The translations under genes were made by a program, and so were the position numbers. Under the pieces are notes generated by a model that saw only the letters and a program-made list of their open reading frames with translations, was not told the origin of the DNA and did not search any database. DNA of 64,000 nt from Bacillus sp. A301a_S52 (lineage in GTDB: Bacteria; Bacillota; Bacilli; Bacillales; Salisediminibacteriaceae). Below, piece after piece: positions 28,501 through 37,741 of the stretch; within the stretch, counting starts at the first letter, position 1, and each line of letters begins with the position of its first letter. The stretch is from positions 3,972,001 through 4,036,000 of the forward strand of contig JABXYP010000001.1 in assembly GCA_024701455.1 (NCBI GenBank), read 5' to 3'.

Positions 28501-28835
28501 GTTAAACCCTTTCACGATTATGACATGAAAGGATTTTTACCTATATAGTTGGATTTCGTTGCAACTGTTTTATGAAAAAAGCGCTGTTATTATTGCAATA
28601 TCAAGGCCTAAAGTTTTTTCAGTAAACCTTAAATAGTCACTCGATCATAACTGTTATGTAAGCTAATCGTGGATTATGTCACATTTAAATGTGGGTTCAA
28701 ACTTAGAAAAAGAGTTATAGCATCTATCTTTCCGGCAAAACCATGTATATTTGTTAATGAATTAATAAATTTATTAATAATAGTATAAAGCAAAAAACAT
28801 TTTTTTGCTAGAACAAAGAAACGTGATTGGCAAAT

Positions 28836-28888
28836 TAAAACGAATCTTCAATCAGCCGGAGTTCTACGGACGCTTATCTGTCATAAAT
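28836..28888 (+). repeat. interspersed hairpin repeat, copy 2 (internally deleted)
   Basis: Keeps the AAAACGAATCTTCAATCAG start and the TACGGACGCTTATCTGT end, but the middle is missing. Confidence 0.65.
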
Positions 28889-28937
28889 TAAGTTATCGAA
28901 TGATCCCGGCCTGCCAAATTAAATAGTGGAAGTGACA

Positions 28938-28977
28938 CAAAAAACAAGAAGGGGCAAGGATAATCCTTTTTGCCCCC
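28938..28977 (-). terminator. terminator of the GH43 gene
   Basis: GGGGCA pairs with TGCCCC, with an inner AAGGAT/ATCCTT stem, followed by a TTGTTTTTTG run on the minus strand. It is about 15 bases after the GH43 stop. Confidence 0.82.
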
Positions 28978-28992
28978 ACTAGTAACTTCTAT

Positions 28993-31542
28993 TTAGTTAA
29001 CGTTTTTCGACAGATCATGTATGTCATCTTCTGTTAATACACCTTCAAAAATACGTAACTCGTCCATTTCTCCTTGAAACGGCGGATCCCACCAATTGAC
29101 ACCTAAACTAAATTGACCACTTGTTGTCGTAAAAACATCTGGAAAATCAGAGCCTGTAAACACTTTTTCACCGTTAATATACACCCCTACATCTCCTTGA
29201 TGAACGGTAATCGCTAAATGTGACCATTCCCCAGTAGGAATTGTATATCCAACTGATGCATCATACCATGCAGAGCTCCCTGCCCACACCATTGTTTCTC
29301 CATTAACAGGCCCTTGCGGAACCACACTTATCCAGTTATTTTCGTTTCTCGCTCCGAAAAATGTGGTTGTATACTGGGTCAATTTCGATGGGTTCACCCA
29401 CAAAGAAACAGAATAAGAATCCCCGGCAATTAAACCATCAGGAAGTCTGATGCCAGAAGTACCGTCAAAAACAGCCGCTTGATCATACTTTCCATCAGTA
29501 AAGGTGATCTCACCACCCTCATTATTTATCCGATCCCCTGTGACCTGGCCAGCACCTTGCTCCTCTAAACTGTCTCGTAAGTCACCATCAAAAGCATAAT
29601 GAGCAATCTCACCGGCTTCTCGATAAGGTAGAACGGTTATAGTAAACGATTTGTTATCTGTCACATCCCCTTTAGAAATCGTAGCTATTAATTCAGCTGA
29701 GACAGGATCTTCCCCAACATCAGGGCGGGTAATTTCTCCCGACTCAGTGATCACCTCTGGATGAGAGGTCTCCCAACTAATCGTAGCATGCCTTGTCCCT
29801 TCTACCGGAAGGTTAAGGTCTGAGATAACATTGTCAGTATCCCCAAGTGTGAGATCTTCCACTATATCTGAGACCACTTCTTCATCCGTTTTGCTTAGCA
29901 GTTGTGTTCCCCAAACGGATGCCCCTTCATCAGATAATGCCGTAAATGTCATCACCTCACGCTCAGCCACATGATTCCACTGCTTTACAAATACACCATC
30001 GTAGGTGATTCCATCTATTGAAAGCTCTATCCAATAATGTCCGGTTCTTTTCCACGTTCCTTCAACGTCACCTGATAGTTTATTATTCTTTTCAAGTGTT
30101 ATATAGAGAGACGTTTCTAACCCCTCAGTATTCTCTTTACCGTGATCAATAAACTTGTAATCACCTATGACATCTTGTCGTTTAACTTTTTCTAGCGATT
30201 CACCTGTATACCTATAAGGTGCTGAAACAGGCCAATCGTCTTGTGTCATAAAAAGTTGGTGCACACGCATTTCATGCATCTCACCTGTTTCAGGAAAACG
30301 GGTATGAAAGACATTGAATCTATCACCTGTTTTATCATCTTTGTATATCGAATTATGGCCTGGAGAAACATAGCCATGCCCAATGCCTGAACCTTCATCT
30401 CCTACTTTTCTTTCAAAGAGGAAGTTCCCCATTAGTTTATTACCATACGGTGCGTTATCCGTATTTGACGGAAGTACGGCATCCTGTCCAGCAATATCCT
30501 CATAAGGTCCAACAGGTGACTCAGCTCTAAATACGCGCATATTATAGCCACCATCAGCACCTAACCAACCGTAGGTGACGTATAAGTAGTAATAACCTGT
30601 TTCTTCATCATAAGTGACATAAGGCCCTTCACCTGATCGACCATAGCCCCCGGCAATTTTCGTGCCAAAATACCGGTCTATCTGTCGGCCATCAGACGTT
30701 TTCCCATCCTCACCAGGGTAGTTTATTAACCCTGTTTCTTTATCTAGCTCAACGATAAAAATACCGCCTGACCAAGAGCCGTAAGTCATCCACAATCGAT
30801 CTTCTTCATCAAAAAAAACGTTAGCATCAATGGCATTAGGATAGTGTAAATTGTTATAACTTCCATTCTCATTAAACCAAGCGCTGTTTTCCTCTTCTAA
30901 ATCCCCTGCTTCTATTAAAGATGGAAGGTGGGTGTTTGTCCATTTTTTATTAATCTCACTATTATCATCATAGTCTTCTTCTTCAGTAAAACCTGAATAA
31001 ACGATGGTATCAACGTATGTGTATGGCCCTTCAATGTCATCAGCAACAGCAACCCCGATGGCTGATCTAATATACGTAGAGGAAGCGCTGTAATACATCA
31101 TATAAGCACCTTTAGAGCCATCCTCTTTGACATAATGTTCATTCCAAACTATTTCCGGTGCCCACACAGCAAAACCACCGCGACTATCTGCATCATCTTC
31201 TCCAGCCCATGCAAAAGATTCTGCTAAATTTTCCGACAAATCACCATAAAGTGTATTACCAGGCGTTGTATAACCGTTCGTAAAATTCGTCCAACTTTTT
31301 AAATCAGACGACTTTGCAGATTCAATGTGCGAACCAAATACATAAAACATATCATCCACTTTAATAATTGATGGATCATGAACTGATACTTCGCCAAATT
31401 CCGGAGGATCGTTTTCACTAATAGGTGGTGATTTAGGGGGCTTTATGTTGGCATTTGCCCTCCCTTGTTCCCCTTTTGTAGGAATGACTAAAGACATGAT
31501 AAACAAGCCGAATACCAAAAATAATTTCACATACTTGCTCAT
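28993..31542 (-). CDS. secreted arabinan endo-1,5-alpha-L-arabinanase (GH43) with LamG-like domain
   Basis: An 849-residue exported enzyme. A signal peptide (1-31) is followed by a GH43 five-bladed propeller (about 45-400) of the Abn2 type: VHDPSIIKVDDMFYVFGSHI holds the base Asp, AIDANVFFDEEDR the second Asp, GRSGEGPYVTYDE the acid Glu. Then come a C-terminal GH43 beta domain (about 410-560), an Ig-like segment (about 560-640) and a LamG/concanavalin-like domain (about 650-840) with DGTSGIRLPDG and WVNPSKLTQYTTTFFGARN. The B. subtilis Abn2 enzyme has about 470 residues, so the last 370 are an add-on, probably a carbohydrate-binding module. It should cut polymeric arabinan outside the cell. 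Confidence 0.9.
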   Translation of the reverse strand: MSKYVKLFLVFGLFIMSLVIPTKGEQGRANANIKPPKSPPISENDPPEFGEVSVHDPSIIKVDDMFYVFGSHIESAKSSDLKSWTNFTNGYTTPGNTLYGDLSENLAESFAWAGEDDADSRGGFAVWAPEIVWNEHYVKEDGSKGAYMMYYSASSTYIRSAIGVAVADDIEGPYTYVDTIVYSGFTEEEDYDDNSEINKKWTNTHLPSLIEAGDLEEENSAWFNENGSYNNLHYPNAIDANVFFDEEDRLWMTYGSWSGGIFIVELDKETGLINYPGEDGKTSDGRQIDRYFGTKIAGGYGRSGEGPYVTYDEETGYYYLYVTYGWLGADGGYNMRVFRAESPVGPYEDIAGQDAVLPSNTDNAPYGNKLMGNFLFERKVGDEGSGIGHGYVSPGHNSIYKDDKTGDRFNVFHTRFPETGEMHEMRVHQLFMTQDDWPVSAPYRYTGESLEKVKRQDVIGDYKFIDHGKENTEGLETSLYITLEKNNKLSGDVEGTWKRTGHYWIELSIDGITYDGVFVKQWNHVAEREVMTFTALSDEGASVWGTQLLSKTDEEVVSDIVEDLTLGDTDNVISDLNLPVEGTRHATISWETSHPEVITESGEITRPDVGEDPVSAELIATISKGDVTDNKSFTITVLPYREAGEIAHYAFDGDLRDSLEEQGAGQVTGDRINNEGGEITFTDGKYDQAAVFDGTSGIRLPDGLIAGDSYSVSLWVNPSKLTQYTTTFFGARNENNWISVVPQGPVNGETMVWAGSSAWYDASVGYTIPTGEWSHLAITVHQGDVGVYINGEKVFTGSDFPDVFTTTSGQFSLGVNWWDPPFQGEMDELRIFEGVLTEDDIHDLSKNVN

Positions 31543-31686
31543 TTAAATTCCCCTTCCTTAATTTGATAATATGCTTTACTTTTTTCGTAAGACTATCAAA
31601 ATAAAGGGCCATGAAAGTTACCTAAGAAAACATTGGGCATCTTATACGTTTTTCATAAAACTGCTAGTCACCTCCTATAAATTATA

Positions 31687-31700
31687 AGAAAGCGTTTTCA
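31687..31700 (-). promoter_or_regulatory. CcpA cre-like box upstream of the arabinanase
   Basis: TGAAAACGCTTTCT on the minus strand matches 13 of 14 cre consensus positions, about 145 bases before the start codon. Confidence 0.6.
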
Positions 31701-31938
31701 TTCTACCACAAAATAGTTTAAAGGTTAACATTATTATAAATATATTAATTATATTGTAATGATTAGTTAGAAAGTCCATATGACTAAATACGGAATGAGG
31801 GTACACTCTACTTGATGTTTAAAAGGCCCAATCGCAAAATCCACTTGTGCTGTTTCTTGAAATGGTTCAAGACGCTTAAAGTTTCCTGAAAAGAGGACAA
31901 GTGACTTTTTTAATTTATGCCCTACATAATTAGTTCGC

Positions 31939-32049
31939 TATAAAACGAACCTTCATTCAGGAGATTAGTGTCCGTTAGCCCGGGCTAAATAGATTTAGCT
32001 CTGTTTTCCATTTTGAGTCGGCAGTTTTCAGATGGTTATCTGTGGTAAA
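31939..32049 (+). repeat. interspersed hairpin repeat, copy 3
   Basis: ATAAAACGAACCTTCATTCAG, GTGTCCGTTAGCCCGGGCTA, then TTTTGAGTCGGCAGTTT and TTATCTGTGGTAAA. The hairpin side arms have diverged. Confidence 0.7.
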
Positions 32050-32190
32050 AAGTGACTGAAACGTAAGAAGGCGACTCCCTGAGGATGAAGCGCTGTCTGA
32101 AGATCTATGTTTTCGAGGGCTTACAAAAGCTAGCTGAAGACATGCCCTCGGGAAAGCGCCCGTTTTGTTTGGAGTGATAGTTTCTTTTAT
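32050..32190 (+). repeat. intergenic repeat family B, copy 2
   Basis: Contains GAAACGTAAGAAGGCGACTC, then CCCTGAGGAT, and the complementary end CCCTCGGGAAAGCGCCCG. It abuts a family A repeat directly, so the two may have inserted together. It resembles GC-rich intergenic repeats of Bacillaceae. Confidence 0.5.
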
Positions 32191-32323
32191 TAGTTTTTTG
32201 TTTCTTTGCCTTTGCATGTACTTATATAAACTAATAAGGTAGTAGTTTCTGTTAGAGAGAAATTTAAAACTATAAGATTTATTCGATACTTTTTATGAAA
32301 AAATTTATAAGTGAAAAGTATTG

Positions 32324-32353
32324 CTCCCCCAAAAAGTTAATATTTTGGGGGAG
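32324..32353. other. perfect 11-bp hairpin in the GH43-thiY gap
   Basis: CTCCCCCAAAA/TTTTGGGGGAG with an 8-base loop. No T-run follows on either strand, so it is not a clear terminator. Confidence 0.5.
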
Positions 32354-32435
32354 TTCTAAATTATATAGCACCTGAATTATAATCTTCTTTTTAAACAATA
32401 GGATAGCCATCTATTTTGTCCTTGTATGTCACATA

Positions 32436-32482
32436 AAAACACCTCTCTTATGTTAGAAGTTTGTCTAACACGAGAAAGGTGC
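32436..32482 (-). terminator. terminator of the thiamine-salvage operon
   Basis: GCACCTTTCT pairs with AGAGAGGTG around an inner GTTAGA/TCTAAC hairpin, followed by TTTTTATG on the minus strand, 12 bases after the thiY stop. Confidence 0.82.
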
Positions 32483-32493
32483 TCGTCAACCGG

Positions 32494-33456
32494 TTATTCT
32501 TCTAAAAATCCTGTATCAGATAACCATTTAACCGTCTCTTCCCAAACCTCTTCATTTGGACTGCTAAATGGTTCTTCATCACTTTCCATTTTAGTTAAGA
32601 GAATATCCAAACTTTCCTCTTCTACTTCTCGAATAAGAGGGAAGTTTTCTTGATCTTCATGCTCGAACAAAATGTCTAAACTCTCAGCTGGATTTTCCTT
32701 CATATCATTATAACCTTTTACAATTGCGCGATTGAAGGCCTCTACGGTCGAAGGGTTCTCATCAATCATCGTCTCATTTGTTACTATCACTAATTCATGA
32801 AAGCTTGGTACACCGAAGTCTACAGGGTTAAAATACTGAACATCAAACCCTTCATGTTTCAAAACTGGGACCTCATGATTAATATAGGCACCGATAACAG
32901 CATCCACACGTTCTGTTACAAGAGAAGAGCCCAATTCAAAACCCACATCCACAAGTTCAACCTGATCACTATCCCCACCTGCGTCAGTGACCATTGTCTC
33001 TAACAGAACCTCATTTACTGGGATACCAGGATAACCTACTTTTTTCCCTTCTAAGTCGGCTGGTGTTTCGATTGTCTCATCTAAATAGATAATATGATTC
33101 AGTGGCGATCGTACGACTGGTGCTACCGCTTCAATAGGAATGCCTGATTGTTGTGCCGTTATAATATCTGGCTGATAGGTTATACCAAACGTGACATCCC
33201 CAGTAGCTGCTAAATTGATTGGGTCTGTTGGATTGGCAGGGAAGATTATCTCAACATCCAGCCCCTCTTCTTCAAAGTATCCTTTTTCCTGCGCTACATA
33301 GAGATAAGTATGCACGGCGTTTGGGTACCAGTCTAGCATAATTTGTACGTCTGTTAAGTCATCAGTCTTCTCAGCACCTACCTCGTTTTCGGTTTGATTA
33401 CAAGCTACTAGTAAAACGAGTGACAAACCTAACAATAGTTCTTTAGCGTATCTCAT
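32494..33456 (-). CDS. thiY: ABC transporter substrate-binding lipoprotein for thiamine pyrimidine precursors
   Basis: About 320 residues. A lipoprotein signal ends LVLLVACNQTE with the lipidated Cys. The mature part is an NMT1/THI5-like binding protein: IMLDWYPNAVHTYLYVAQEK and GYFEEEGLDVEI are the family start. It binds formyl-aminopyrimidine from degraded thiamine outside the membrane and hands it to the ThiX/ThiZ transporter. The frame runs to 33471, but the ATG at 33456 has GGAGGC and a proper signal peptide behind it. It begins 2 bases after the thiX stop. Confidence 0.92.
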   Translation of the reverse strand: MRYAKELLLGLSLVLLVACNQTENEVGAEKTDDLTDVQIMLDWYPNAVHTYLYVAQEKGYFEEEGLDVEIIFPANPTDPINLAATGDVTFGITYQPDIITAQQSGIPIEAVAPVVRSPLNHIIYLDETIETPADLEGKKVGYPGIPVNEVLLETMVTDAGGDSDQVELVDVGFELGSSLVTERVDAVIGAYINHEVPVLKHEGFDVQYFNPVDFGVPSFHELVIVTNETMIDENPSTVEAFNRAIVKGYNDMKENPAESLDILFEHEDQENFPLIREVEEESLDILLTKMESDEEPFSSPNEEVWEETVKWLSDTGFLEE

Positions 33457-33458
33457 TT

Positions 33459-34217
33459 TTATTGCCTCCATTTATTCGTTAGTATATTTTCAATTAATTT
33501 AATAAGTAGAAAAAGGATGATACCTAATGCGGACAAGAGAACGATTGGAGCAAAAACCCCGGCACCATCCATCTGCGTCATCATACGCCGGCTAAAGTAA
33601 CCAAGGCCTTTACTGGCACCAAGCCATTCCCCAATGGCCGCTCCAATAACGCTTAATGTCACAGCTACTTTCAGCCCAGAAAAGAAGTAGGGTAAGGAAG
33701 ATGGCAGTTGAACTTTGCAAAAAATTTGAGCAGGCGATGCACCCATCGTTTTTAACAAATCTTGCAACTCTTTACTTGCAGCCCGTAAACCATCAAATGT
33801 ACTCACCGTAATTGGAAAAAATGTAATTAAAACCGTAACCGCCACTTTACTCCAGATCGTGTACCCAAACCAAATAACAAAAATGGGTGCCAAAGCAATA
33901 ATCGGTATCGTCTGGGAGGCAATGACAAATGGAAAAAATGTTCGTTCAGCTAATTGACTGCGATTCATAAGTACGGCTAACGAGACGCCAAACACAATCG
34001 AGATACCTAATCCAAGTAAGATGACTTCTAACGTCGCTATCAAATGAACAGTGAAAAGCACGTCTTTTAGCTCCCACAATTTAAGCATGATCCCTGAAGG
34101 TGACGGTAAAATAAAGGGCTTATCATACATCCTGGCGCCTATCTCCCAACCTGCGAGTGCCATAAACCCTAGAAGTATCGCCGTACTGTAATGCCAAATC
34201 CCTTTAATTCTGTTCAT
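33459..34217 (-). CDS. thiX: ABC transporter permease for thiamine pyrimidine precursors
   Basis: A 252-residue membrane protein with about six hydrophobic segments and the cytoplasmic coupling loop TMGASPAQIFCKVQLPSSLP (EAA-type loop with conserved Gly). It forms the channel of the ThiXYZ system. Its ATG overlaps the thiZ stop (ATGA). Confidence 0.92.
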   Translation of the reverse strand: MNRIKGIWHYSTAILLGFMALAGWEIGARMYDKPFILPSPSGIMLKLWELKDVLFTVHLIATLEVILLGLGISIVFGVSLAVLMNRSQLAERTFFPFVIASQTIPIIALAPIFVIWFGYTIWSKVAVTVLITFFPITVSTFDGLRAASKELQDLLKTMGASPAQIFCKVQLPSSLPYFFSGLKVAVTLSVIGAAIGEWLGASKGLGYFSRRMMTQMDGAGVFAPIVLLSALGIILFLLIKLIENILTNKWRQ

Positions 34218-34984
34218 ACTTCCCCTCTCATTTCTTTTAACAGCTTCTCTTTTAGCTTCATAAAAGTAGGTGTTATGCGTACTTCATCAGTCCTCGGGCG
34301 AGGTAATGGCACAGGAATCTCGACTAATTCTTTTTTCCTCGTTTTTTCGGTAAGCACCAAAATTCTATCGGCTAAAAAAATCGCTTCTTCCATATCATGG
34401 GTGATAAAAATAATCGTCTTTGGCCATTGATGCCATTGGGTCAATAACCATCCTTGCATCATAACTCTGGTCAATGAGTCCAATGCGCTAAACGGCTCAT
34501 CAAGTAGAAGAATATCACTTCCTGAAAGCATCGCTCGTAAAAAGGAGACCCGTTGTTGCATGCCACCAGAAAGTTGGTGGGGGAACTTGTTCTCCGTACC
34601 TTCAAGTCCAAATTTTTCTATATAATCTTTAACTTTTTCTTCAGCTTCTTTTTTAGGGACCCCCTTAATTTCAAGGGGAAGCCGACCATTCTCCATGACC
34701 GTTCTCCATGGGAGTAAGAGGCCTTGTTGTGGCATGTATCCCACTTCTCCTAACCGTTCCTTCATTTCCTTGCCACGGATACTAATTTGACCACTATCTG
34801 GTTGCTCAAGTCCTGAAGCAAGACGAAAGAATGTGGACTTTCCAGATCCACTCGGTCCTAAAATCACCACAAATTCATTCTCGTTAACAGATAAACTCAT
34901 CTCTTCAAAGATTAACGAATCATGGTGATCCTCCTCATAACCAAAGGAGACGTCTTTAAAAGCTAATGAAGGTGCATTTTTCAT
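34214..34984 (-). CDS. thiZ: ABC transporter ATP-binding protein for thiamine pyrimidine precursors
   Basis: Nitrate/taurine-type ATPase of about 256 residues: Walker A GPSGSGKST, Q-loop YMPQQGLLLPW, signature LSGGMQQR, Walker B DILLLDEPFSALD and the switch His in IFITHDMEEA. The frame begins at 34999, but the ATG at 34984 overlaps the tenA stop in the usual ATGA arrangement and is preferred. Confidence 0.93.
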   Translation of the reverse strand: MKNAPSLAFKDVSFGYEEDHHDSLIFEEMSLSVNENEFVVILGPSGSGKSTFFRLASGLEQPDSGQISIRGKEMKERLGEVGYMPQQGLLLPWRTVMENGRLPLEIKGVPKKEAEEKVKDYIEKFGLEGTENKFPHQLSGGMQQRVSFLRAMLSGSDILLLDEPFSALDSLTRVMMQGWLLTQWHQWPKTIIFITHDMEEAIFLADRILVLTEKTRKKELVEIPVPLPRPRTDEVRITPTFMKLKEKLLKEMRGEV

Positions 34985-35652
34985 AACCCTTTCGGCCACC
35001 CAGTCTCATGATAAGCCATATCCCAGAACATGTACTCAAATTTAGTCGTCGTTAAAAAGATCTCCTCCAAATGGGCTAGTTCGTGCTCAGGTTTCCCTGC
35101 GGCTAGTTCATCGAGCAAATTAATCGTCCACGAAGCAAGCGCCTGAAATTCGCTATCGGCATACATATCTATCCATTCTTGATAATTATGATTTTGTTTA
35201 CCATGTCGTTCATCAAGCATTTTCCCAATTTCCGCGTAACTCCACATACATGGCAGTACACTTGCAACTAATTCAGCTAAGCCATTCTGATTACCCACAT
35301 GAAGCATATAGTGAGTGTAGGCTAGTGTTGTTGGAGCGGGAGTAGCATTTTCAAGCTCTTGCTCAGAGATGTCGAACTTCGCTGCATATTGGCGATGCAA
35401 CGACATTTCTGTATTAAGTGTGGCATCTAAAAGTTTCGCAAATTCCCCCATCGTCTTCACATCTTTTGCTTTCGTAGCACCGATAGCAAATAACTTCGAA
35501 TACTCAATAAGATATAAGTAATCTTGTATCATAAAAAAACGGAACTTCTCTTTTGGTAATGTGCCTTCACCCAACTCTTTTACGAATGGATGATCATGAT
35601 TTTTCCTCCAAATAGGTTGAAGCTTGTCATATAAGTGTTTCGTAAATGACAT
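34981..35652 (-). CDS. tenA: aminopyrimidine aminohydrolase (thiaminase II)
   Basis: A 223-residue all-helical TenA protein. It hydrolyses aminomethylpyrimidine made from degraded thiamine to hydroxymethylpyrimidine. It shows FFMIQDYLYLIEYSKLFA, the catalytic Cys in VLPCMWSYAEIG and the C-terminal FEYMFWDMAYHETGWP with the active-site residues. AAGGAGG precedes the ATG, and the gene lies one base after the ylmB stop. Confidence 0.95.
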   Translation of the reverse strand: MSFTKHLYDKLQPIWRKNHDHPFVKELGEGTLPKEKFRFFMIQDYLYLIEYSKLFAIGATKAKDVKTMGEFAKLLDATLNTEMSLHRQYAAKFDISEQELENATPAPTTLAYTHYMLHVGNQNGLAELVASVLPCMWSYAEIGKMLDERHGKQNHNYQEWIDMYADSEFQALASWTINLLDELAAGKPEHELAHLEEIFLTTTKFEYMFWDMAYHETGWPKGL

Positions 35653-35653
35653 C

Positions 35654-36934
35654 TTATAGTTCCTCCTTCTTCGTATGACTCCATTGATAAATAAACGTAA
35701 GCATAACTTTGGTGAAATCTATTAGTTGTGAAATCTCTACAGACTCGTTCGTGCTGTGAGCGTTTTGTAGATCACCAGGGCCGTATATAACGGTTGGAAT
35801 TCCTGCCTCTCCCAGCCAACCACCGTCCGTCACAGTTTGTGACATACCCACTTGAGGTTTTGTTGTGAGAATATGCGAATGTGCATGCGTTAATTGCTGA
35901 ACTAATGGTCCTTCTTGATCAATATTAAGGGATGGAAAGATTTCGCCCTTGTCTTCAATCATTGATTTTCCTCCCCATTTAAAAACGGGAGGATGATGTC
36001 TTAACCATGGATCAGCTTCTGACACCTTTAATAAATGGTCTTCAACCTCTTTCGCAATCTCCATATGGTTTTCATCAGGATAAAAATGGACCGTTATCCA
36101 CAGACGACATTCATCTGCAACGAAGGCTGCATGTCGCCCTCCTTCAATGACAGCTGGATTAATGGTCGACATGCCTGGCGGAAAACCTTGATAGGATTTT
36201 GTCACAGCCCAATGTTGTTCAAGCTCTTTTAACCCTTCGATAAGCTTGACCATTTTTTCAATGGCGCTTGCTCCATACAAACCACCACCAGCATGAACCA
36301 TATTGCGGCGAAGAGCATCGTGGTATGTCGTTGGGCTTTTAATCGTCACCCATCCTGTAATAACGCCCCCTTGACCTTGTATCGCGAGATCGCTCGTATC
36401 GACCACAATAGCTCCATCAGCTTTATATCCCTTTTCACAGCATTCCAATGTCCCTGCTTCTCCAACCTCTTCACCAATAACAGATTGAAAAATTACATCT
36501 CCTGGGAGAACAATGCCATTGTCCTTCAATAACTGTAAGGCGAATAAAGCGCCAGCCAGTCCCCCTTTCATATCTGCTGTCCCTCTTCCATAAATTCGCC
36601 CATTTTTTACAACTGGCTCAAAAGGATTTTGCGTCCATCCTACATCATTTTCCACCTCTGCTACATCTATGTGACCATTAATGATTAAACTTTGGTAGAC
36701 ACCAGATTGTTTTCCTTTCAATGTTCCTACAACATTCGGATCGTGTGGGAAGACGTCCCATTGATCGATAGAAAAACCTATCGCTCTTAATTTTTCAGCA
36801 ATGAAAGACTGAGCCTCTTCAGTATTTCTTGCAGGAGGACTCTCGGTGGGAAAACGTATGAGATCTTTAACAAGAGTCAACAGCTCTCCGCGGCGATCAT
36901 CCATCTGTGTAAGTAAATCATCTAATTGCGCCAT
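35654..36934 (-). CDS. ylmB: formylaminopyrimidine deformylase of thiamine salvage
   Basis: A 426-residue metallo-amidohydrolase of the ArgE/DapE/M20 type. Metal ligands are in INGHIDV, GRGTADMKGG, GEEVGEAGT and the late His of NAHSTNESV. The position behind a TPP riboswitch and in front of tenA and thiXYZ points to YlmB, which removes the formyl group from formyl-aminopyrimidine before TenA acts; by sequence alone it could be another M20 deacylase. Confidence 0.88.
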   Translation of the reverse strand: MAQLDDLLTQMDDRRGELLTLVKDLIRFPTESPPARNTEEAQSFIAEKLRAIGFSIDQWDVFPHDPNVVGTLKGKQSGVYQSLIINGHIDVAEVENDVGWTQNPFEPVVKNGRIYGRGTADMKGGLAGALFALQLLKDNGIVLPGDVIFQSVIGEEVGEAGTLECCEKGYKADGAIVVDTSDLAIQGQGGVITGWVTIKSPTTYHDALRRNMVHAGGGLYGASAIEKMVKLIEGLKELEQHWAVTKSYQGFPPGMSTINPAVIEGGRHAAFVADECRLWITVHFYPDENHMEIAKEVEDHLLKVSEADPWLRHHPPVFKWGGKSMIEDKGEIFPSLNIDQEGPLVQQLTHAHSHILTTKPQVGMSQTVTDGGWLGEAGIPTVIYGPGDLQNAHSTNESVEISQLIDFTKVMLTFIYQWSHTKKEEL

Positions 36935-36965
36935 TTTCTACTCCCTTCTGATAGAGTTAAGAAAA

Positions 36966-36996
36966 ACCAAAAAAGACCACTCCAATTGAAGTGGTC
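36966..36996 (-). terminator. riboswitch-controlled terminator in the ylmB leader
   Basis: GACCACTTCAATTGGAGTGGTC forms an 8-bp stem followed by six T on the minus strand. It lies between the TPP aptamer and the ylmB start, so TPP binding should favour it and stop transcription. Confidence 0.88.
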
Positions 36997-37061
36997 GTGA
37001 CAACAGTAGGACTTTCAGAATATCTCCCTAAAAACCATTAAATCTACCTCAAGTTAACTGC

Positions 37062-37150
37062 TCACACCACTTTCCTCCGCTAGTATTATCTAGATCAGGT
37101 CTGTAGGGTTAAGACGTTGTCTCTCTCAGCTCATTAGCACCCCTAGTGGT
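37062..37150 (-). promoter_or_regulatory. TPP riboswitch (THI element)
   Basis: On the minus strand the conserved blocks appear in order: AGGGGTGCT, GCTGAGAGAGA, AACCCTA, GACCTGATCTAGATAATACT and AGCGGAGGAAAGTGG. It senses thiamine pyrophosphate and controls the ylmB-tenA-thiZ-thiX-thiY operon through the downstream terminator. Confidence 0.96.
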
Positions 37151-37250
37151 TATCTTATTATTTTATTAACGCATCTATCATAACATACTAGCTGTCAATT
37201 AGAAATATTTGTTTTGGAAAAGGCAGGAGCAGTGTACGAAATCCTCATAA

Positions 37251-37363
37251 TATAAAACGAAGCTTCAACCAGGACATTAGCGGCCTTTTTTCCCGCCTAA
37301 ATTGAGTTAGCTCTCCTCTCTATTTTGAGTCGGGAGGTTTACGGACGCTTATTTGTGGTAAAT
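37251..37363 (+). repeat. interspersed hairpin repeat, copy 4
   Basis: ATAAAACGAAGCTTCAACC, AGGACATTAGCGGCC, then TCTATTTTGAGTCGGGAGG and TTTACGGACGCTTATTTGTG. The first hairpin is deleted. Confidence 0.8.
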
Positions 37364-37364
37364 T

Positions 37365-37409
37365 TTAAAAAATGGTATCAATCATTGAAATTCACTGATT
37401 GATACCATT
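37365..37409 (-). terminator. terminator of the small-lipoprotein cluster
   Basis: A perfect 14-bp stem AATGGTATCAATCA/TGATTGATACCATT is followed by TTTTTTAAAATTT on the minus strand. Confidence 0.85.
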
Positions 37410-37454
37410 CTTAAAATAGTTTGGCCAGTGCTAGTCCCTAGCCTTCTTTTATCA

Positions 37455-37619
37455 TTACATATTGTCTTCCTCGTTCATTCCATTGTCATTCATTCCCCCG
37501 TCATTCTCCATCCCAGGATCATTGACAGGGTCATTGACAGGGTCATTCTCAGCACCACATGCACCGAGTACACCTAAAGCCATGACACTTGCTAAAACAG
37601 TTAACATGAACTTCTTCAT
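37455..37619 (-). CDS. small acidic lipoprotein A (54 aa)
   Basis: Signal peptide MKKFMLTVLASVMALGVL and lipobox LGAC with lipid Cys at 21, followed by only 33 residues with three NDP repeats and GGMNDNGMNEED. AAAGGAGG precedes the ATG. It is the last of four tandem paralogues on the minus strand and is followed by a strong terminator. Function unknown. Confidence 0.78.
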   Translation of the reverse strand: MKKFMLTVLASVMALGVLGACGAENDPVNDPVNDPGMENDGGMNDNGMNEEDNM

Positions 37620-37741
37620 TAATCATTCCTCCTTTCCATTTTAAACACGCTGTCACTCTTTATAGATATGCGTTATTTTAAGTGATTTTATTCGCACTCT
37701 TTTTATCAACGCATGAGTCGTATAACTTGTCACCATCAACT

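Noticed and set aside
31975..32217. 80-codon minus-strand frame
   Set aside because: Lies completely in two interspersed repeats; no ribosome site.
37062..37150. Considered as a T-box or other leader element
   Set aside because: All conserved TPP-aptamer blocks are present and the genes downstream are thiamine salvage genes.
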